From the NCBI GenBank assembly GCA_965248975.1, contig CBDFKU010000015.1:124001-188000 (forward strand): a stretch of DNA of 64,000 nucleotides, given 5' to 3'. Both the position numbers and the translations under genes were made by a program. The stretch is from CBDFKU01 sp965248975 (GTDB lineage Bacteria; Chloroflexota; Dehalococcoidia; Lucifugimonadales; JAGWBF01). A model generated the notes under the pieces. That model saw only the letters and a program-made list of their open reading frames with translations. It searched no databases and was not told the origin of the DNA. Positions 60,392-64,000 of the stretch are shown here, one piece after another (positions within the stretch are counted from its first letter, which is position 1; every line of letters starts with the position of its first letter).

Positions 60392-60513
60392 CCGAGTTAG
60401 TAGCAAGCCTGGGGCAAGCCGGCCCCCCTTGACCGTTGCTCATCACGGTTGACACTCGAATGGGCCGGATGCGAAACTGAGTACGAACAGGTTATTTGGT
60501 AGAGAGAACCTAA

Positions 60514-61218
60514 TTGCTCATCGACTTGCACACCCATACTTTTCCCGGCTCCGACGACGCCTTCATGAGCCCCGACGACCTGGTGGAGGCGGCCAAATCC
60601 TCGGGCCTCGATGGGGTGTGCATCACCGAACACGACGCATTCTGGGATCGTGCCGACATCCTGGCCCTCTCCAGGAGGCACAACTTCTTTATCCTGCCCG
60701 GCTGCGAAGTGAACACCGAGGGAGGCCACGTTCTGGTTTTCGGCCTGGACCGGTACGTCTTCGGCATGCACAAGGTAGTCTTCCTAAAGGGTCTGGTGGA
60801 CGACGCGGGAGGCTTGATGGTGGCCGCTCACCCCTACCGGCGGCGCTATCTAGAGGAAGGGAGCCTGCGGCCGGAACGTTACCGAGATATGCTGGACCGG
60901 GCCCGGAACGACCCCTTCTTCGCCTCGTGCCACGCTATAGAGACCCTGAACGGCAGGGCTACTGCCGGGGAGACCGGGTTCGCCGGAGACCTGGGCGACT
61001 CCTTTGACCTGGTAACGGTGGGGAGCGGCGATTGCCATCGGACCGGTGACCTGGGCAAGGTGGCCACACTATTCCAGGGACGCATCACCGGCGTCGAGGA
61101 GCTGATCCTGGAGGTGAAGGCGGGCCGCTGCGAGCCGGTGGAGATGAATAGCATGAAAGCCGCCGCGGCGGACGCGGCTGTTCCGCAGCGGATGGCCGAT
61201 GGGAGGTTCGATGCCTGA
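60514..61218 (+). CDS. PHP domain metallophosphoesterase
   Basis: A 234-residue PHP protein starting at TTG: LIDLHTHTFPGSDDA contains the first metal-binding His pair, followed by HDAFWDR, CEVN, AAHPYRR and GSGDCHR with further ligands. PHP proteins are phosphoesterases acting on nucleotides or sugar phosphates. The C-terminus overlaps the start of the ABC ATPase gene by 8 bp. It is divergent from trpS. Confidence 0.85.
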   Translation: MLIDLHTHTFPGSDDAFMSPDDLVEAAKSSGLDGVCITEHDAFWDRADILALSRRHNFFILPGCEVNTEGGHVLVFGLDRYVFGMHKVVFLKGLVDDAGGLMVAAHPYRRRYLEEGSLRPERYRDMLDRARNDPFFASCHAIETLNGRATAGETGFAGDLGDSFDLVTVGSGDCHRTGDLGKVATLFQGRITGVEELILEVKAGRCEPVEMNSMKAAAADAAVPQRMADGRFDA

Positions 61219-62224
61219 GGTATTGAGGGTGGAGGACCTCTACGTCAGATTCCGGACCAAAGAAGGAGAGGTCAAGGCGGTCAACGGCGTGAGCTTCTCC
61301 CTTGAGGAAGGCTCGACCCTCTGCCTGGTGGGAGAGAGCGGAGCGGGTAAGAGCACGACCGCCCTCAGTCTCCTGGGACTGCTCCCCAAGTCGGCGAGGG
61401 TGGTTAAAGGAGCGGTGCAGTATCGCGACCTCGACCTGCTGTCGGCGGACAAACGCACCCTGCAGCGCATCAGAGGCAAGGACATAACCATCGTGCCCCA
61501 GGAGCCCAGGGCAGCCCTCAACCCGATCCTGACCATCGGAGCCCAGGTCGAAGAGCAGATCCTCGCCCACACATCTTCGTCCAAGAGGGAAGCCACCGAT
61601 CTGGCCATGAGCATGCTGAGGGAGACAGGCCTGCCCGATCCCAAAAATATCCTTAAGCGGTATCCCTTCCAGCTAAGCGGGGGGATGTGTCAGCGGGTGA
61701 TGCTCTCGATGGCCCTGGCCCTGCGCCCCAAGGTAATCATCGCGGACGAACCCACATCGAGCTTGGACTTGACCCTGCAGGCCGAGATATTGGAGCGCCT
61801 CAAGGATTTCTGCAAGGAGCTCCGATCCTCGATGATCCTGATAACCCACGACATGGGCATCGTGGCCCAGATGGCAGACGAGGTGGCGGTGATGTACGCC
61901 GGCTCCATCGTGGAGCACTCCAACGTTCGGACCATCTTCAAAAGCGCCCGCCATCCCTACATGTGGGGACTCTTCCAGTCTCTGCCGCGGCTGGACCGGC
62001 CAGAGCGCCGCTTTCAACCGATAGCCGGGAATCCCCCGGACATGGTCAACCTGCCGGGCCAGTGTACTTTCCTTCCGCGGTGTCCCAAGGTCATCAACCA
62101 ATGCCGCCTGGAGCCCATGCCGGCCTTGGAAGACCTGGAGCCGGGGCACAAGGTGGCCTGCTACAACGCCATGGAGTACGGTTGGAGGGAGGACCTGGGA
62201 ACTATCGACGGGAGCTCCGCATAG
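61211..62224 (+). CDS. Oligopeptide-type ABC transporter ATP-binding protein (DppD-like)
   Basis: A 337-residue ATPase of the peptide importer family. Walker A GESGAGKST, Q-loop VPQEPRAALNP, signature LSGGMCQRV, Walker B VIIADEPTSSLD and switch ITHD are all present, and the C-terminal oligo_HPY extension has FLPRCPKV with its cysteine. The ATG at 61211 follows GGGAGG. The permeases and binding protein at 25.7-29.5 kb could be its partners; no DppF-type second ATPase is next to it. Its end overlaps the end of holA by 23 bp. Confidence 0.93.
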   Translation: MPEVLRVEDLYVRFRTKEGEVKAVNGVSFSLEEGSTLCLVGESGAGKSTTALSLLGLLPKSARVVKGAVQYRDLDLLSADKRTLQRIRGKDITIVPQEPRAALNPILTIGAQVEEQILAHTSSSKREATDLAMSMLRETGLPDPKNILKRYPFQLSGGMCQRVMLSMALALRPKVIIADEPTSSLDLTLQAEILERLKDFCKELRSSMILITHDMGIVAQMADEVAVMYAGSIVEHSNVRTIFKSARHPYMWGLFQSLPRLDRPERRFQPIAGNPPDMVNLPGQCTFLPRCPKVINQCRLEPMPALEDLEPGHKVACYNAMEYGWREDLGTIDGSSA

Positions 62225-63230
62225 TCGGGCCCGCCACCTGACTGACCAAGAGGTCCACGGCCACGTCCTGACTAGTCCTCCCCTGCTTCACCGCCAGATC
62301 GGCCTCCAACAGCCTGTCGTACAGCCATTCGAGGTCGGCCCAGGAATGGTTCCGCGCCTGTCCAATGGTCCGTTTGAGAGCAAACTCGTGGGCGATCCCC
62401 AGGCGCTCGCCGATCTCCTTCTGGCCGTGTCCCCGGTCCATCAGATCGCGGGCCAGGGTAACCAGGCGGAGCTGTCGGGCTACCATCGAGGCGATATAGG
62501 GGAACTCTGCGCCACCATCTCTGAGCTTGTGCATCGCCCGCAGCGCCACCGCGGACTTCCCATCGAGGAGAGCGTCCACCGCCGCAAAGATATTCGCCTC
62601 TCTGGCTTCGGGCACCAGGAGACGCACGTCCCCTTCTTCTATGGCCCTGTCACCGGCGAAGGTGGCCAGCTTCTCCATCTCGTTGTCCAAGGTTCGTAGA
62701 TCGCTGCCCACGACCTGGGTCAAGACGCGTAAGGCGCCCGGCGTGATCCGAGAGCCCTTCGCTTCCACCTGCTCCTTGACCCAGCGGGCCAGGACCTCTC
62801 CGGAGGGCGTGGACAACTCCTTCACCTCAGCTGTGGGCCGCAGCTTCTGCAAGAGCGGGTTCCCCCGGGACAGTCGGGCGTCCACGAAGACCAGGAGGGT
62901 CGTCGGGGACATGGCCTGGGAAACGTATCCCGCCAGACCGTCCCACTCGGCCATGGACCGTTGATTTCCCCTGCCCTCCTGTCCCTGCCCTCTGCGACGC
63001 CCACTCGCCGACTCGTACAGAGACAGGAGACCTTCCACCACTACCAGCCGGTACTCGGCCAGAAAGGGCACGGCCCCGCAGACGGCCGTTAGCTGGCCGA
63101 AATCCGCCTGGGCCCCGGCCAGGCGATGGCTGTTGGCCTCGAGAACGTCCGGCGAGCCCACCAGACCCTGAAGCTCCTTCAAGGCCTTGGAAACGAGGAA
63201 ATCATCGCCGAACAGGACGTGGGAGGGCAA
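62202..63230 (-). CDS. holA: DNA polymerase III subunit delta
   Basis: A 342-residue clamp-loader delta subunit with the AAA-like organisation: PSHVLFGDDFLVSKAL at the N-terminus and, in the C-terminal helical collar, VARQLRLVTLARDLMDRGHG and LYDRLLEADLAVKQG. It opens the beta clamp. It starts at TTG after GGAGGTTCCC. A Gly/Arg-rich loop near residue 80 is unusual. Confidence 0.9.
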   Translation of the reverse strand: MPSHVLFGDDFLVSKALKELQGLVGSPDVLEANSHRLAGAQADFGQLTAVCGAVPFLAEYRLVVVEGLLSLYESASGRRRGQGQEGRGNQRSMAEWDGLAGYVSQAMSPTTLLVFVDARLSRGNPLLQKLRPTAEVKELSTPSGEVLARWVKEQVEAKGSRITPGALRVLTQVVGSDLRTLDNEMEKLATFAGDRAIEEGDVRLLVPEAREANIFAAVDALLDGKSAVALRAMHKLRDGGAEFPYIASMVARQLRLVTLARDLMDRGHGQKEIGERLGIAHEFALKRTIGQARNHSWADLEWLYDRLLEADLAVKQGRTSQDVAVDLLVSQVAGPTMRSSRR

Positions 63231-63312
63231 TGGGAACCTCCGCAGAATCGCTAACTGTTGAGCAGAGGAGAGCGGTAGGGGTTCGACTAGTTCAAAGATA
63301 CCATACCACCGG

Positions 63313-63318
63313 TTATAA
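63313..63318 (+). promoter_or_regulatory. -10 box of the small membrane protein gene
   Basis: A perfect TATAAT lies 31 bp before the ATG at 63350. It sits inside the longest open frame, which shows that translation most likely starts at 63350 and not at 63230. Confidence 0.5.
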
Positions 63319-63349
63319 TAGTATTAAGGTCAAACTTCAGGAACTTCTC

Positions 63350-63730
63350 ATGCTCTTGCGTTTCATTCTCTTTCCGCTCCTGATGATGTTCCTGCCCAGG
63401 CTGATTCCCAGGCTGGCCAGGACCGTCTGGCTCGCATGGAAGCTCAGCTTCGACGGCCGGGTGCCCCTGCTGCTGAGGCTGGTAGTACCGGCGACGCTGC
63501 TGTACTTCCTGACGCCCTTCGCCCGCATCCCTCTCGTGGGCCTGGCGGGCTACCTGGCCGTGCTCTGTGTGGCCGTCTACCTCCTCACCAATCTGGCGCC
63601 ACGGGCGGTGGTGGAAGGGTACGCCCCCTGGAGGGCCCGCGACGATGGCGGCGACCAACCCCCTCAAGGCCCCTCGCGGATCGTCGAGGGCCGCTATCAG
63701 GTGAAGGAAGACGACGAAGCCGAAAAGTAG
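63350..63730 (+). CDS. Small membrane protein
   Basis: A protein of about 126 residues with two to three hydrophobic helices (LLRFILFPLLMMFLPRLIP, then LLLRLVVPATLLYFL and LAGYLAVLCVAVYLLTNL) and a polar, acidic C-terminus ending in EDDEAEK. The middle resembles DUF1232 (YkvA-like) small membrane proteins. It is divergent from holA. The function is unknown. Confidence 0.6.
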   Translation: MLLRFILFPLLMMFLPRLIPRLARTVWLAWKLSFDGRVPLLLRLVVPATLLYFLTPFARIPLVGLAGYLAVLCVAVYLLTNLAPRAVVEGYAPWRARDDGGDQPPQGPSRIVEGRYQVKEDDEAEK

Positions 63731-63837
63731 CGGGCTCGGGCTGATTCCTGTTCAGCTAGGTAGAAGGGGCTATGACCAACGGCCCCTTTCTGCTATTCTG
63801 CGAGTGGTTCTCTCAAACACCACCCACAGACGATGAC

Positions 63838-64000
63838 ATGGAAATAGCACTAATAGGACTCCCCCAAAGCGGCAAGACCACACTGCTGAACGCCCTTACC
63901 CGGGGCCGGGCCCAATCGGCCTCCTCGGGATCGGGGAGACAAGACGTCCAGGTAGGGGTGGCCGGAATGTCCGACCCGCGGCTGGATACCCTGGTGAAGA
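63838..64000 (+). CDS. YchF/Obg-type GTP- or ATP-binding protein (partial, 5' end)
   Basis: The first 54 codons of a P-loop NTPase, cut by the window end. The Walker A motif GLPQSGKTTLLNALTRG in the YchF/Obg position and the following GMSDPRLDTLV match the YchF-like family (universally conserved, ribosome-associated). A second ATG at 63833 is out of frame. The rest lies outside the window. Confidence 0.78.
   Translation, partial: MEIALIGLPQSGKTTLLNALTRGRAQSASSGSGRQDVQVGVAGMSDPRLDTLVK

Noticed and set aside
1..64000. CRISPR array, rRNA operon, prophage or integrase-based island
   Set aside because: No regularly spaced repeats, rRNA stretches, phage structural genes or integrase were found on either strand.

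Overview
This is a GC-rich bacterial chromosome segment, most probably from the Chloroflexota (class Dehalococcoidia, SAR202-like). That placement is inferred from gene content: EF-Tu carries a four-cysteine cluster that I recall from Dehalococcoidia, and the window is rich in luciferase-like flavin monooxygenases, CaiB/BaiF CoA transferases, thiamine-diphosphate enzymes and D-amino-acid-type hydrolases. No 16S rRNA is present to confirm it.

Layout. 0-5.5 kb: Gfo/Idh oxidoreductase, a beta-propeller lipoprotein, then a LprG/LppX-type lipoprotein followed by an MFS transporter closely resembling mycobacterial P55, and an HPP membrane protein. 5.6-12 kb: VOC protein, a radical SAM/SPASM-PAP2 pair, a PaREP1/HEPN-like gene coupled to mtaB, a frameshifted flavin monooxygenase, and an MBL hydrolase. 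12.06-12.59 kb is an AT-rich non-coding island with a 31-bp palindrome. 12.6-18.4 kb: CocE-type hydrolase, a GerW(YtfJ)-DUF2953(YtfI)-small-protein operon, a ThDP enzyme and a VOC protein. 18.4-24 kb is the translation core: sigma70-type promoter, tRNA-Thr(TGT), tRNA-Tyr(GTA), tRNA-Thr(GGT), tuf, rpmG, secE, nusG, rplK, rplA, L10 leader with attenuator, rplJ, rplL and a small zinc-ribbon gene; rpoBC does not follow.

24-37 kb: an S41-family lipoprotein whose catalytic Ser and Lys are both replaced, a peptide-type ABC importer (binding protein and two permeases), two tandem PLP-barrel enzymes of the D-threonine aldolase type that have lost the usual metal ligands, small dimeric barrel and SnoaL-like proteins, and a minus-strand cluster of two PuuE-like deacetylase-fold proteins, a cupin and an N-acyl-D-amino-acid deacylase. 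Together these suggest uptake and breakdown of amide or peptide material, possibly containing D-amino acids.

37-54.8 kb holds two copies, in opposite orientation, of one IS1182-type insertion sequence. One splits a zinc alcohol dehydrogenase, the other a flavin monooxygenase in a tandem array. The transposases are identical, each insertion adds 1749 bp without a target duplication, and both sit beside the same 14-bp sequence. Between them are PH-like and zinc-ribbon membrane proteins, a Lon-type AAA protease, an SCO1664-DUF3090 pair, a ThDP enzyme and an MBL hydrolase.

54.8-64 kb: a translationally coupled CMD-CaiB-CaiB operon, a DUF433-DUF5615 toxin-antitoxin pair whose toxin is frameshifted, an IMPase-family phosphatase, trpS, a PHP phosphoesterase overlapping an oligopeptide-ABC ATPase, holA, a small membrane protein and the start of a YchF/Obg-type GTPase. 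No CRISPR array, rRNA or prophage was seen.
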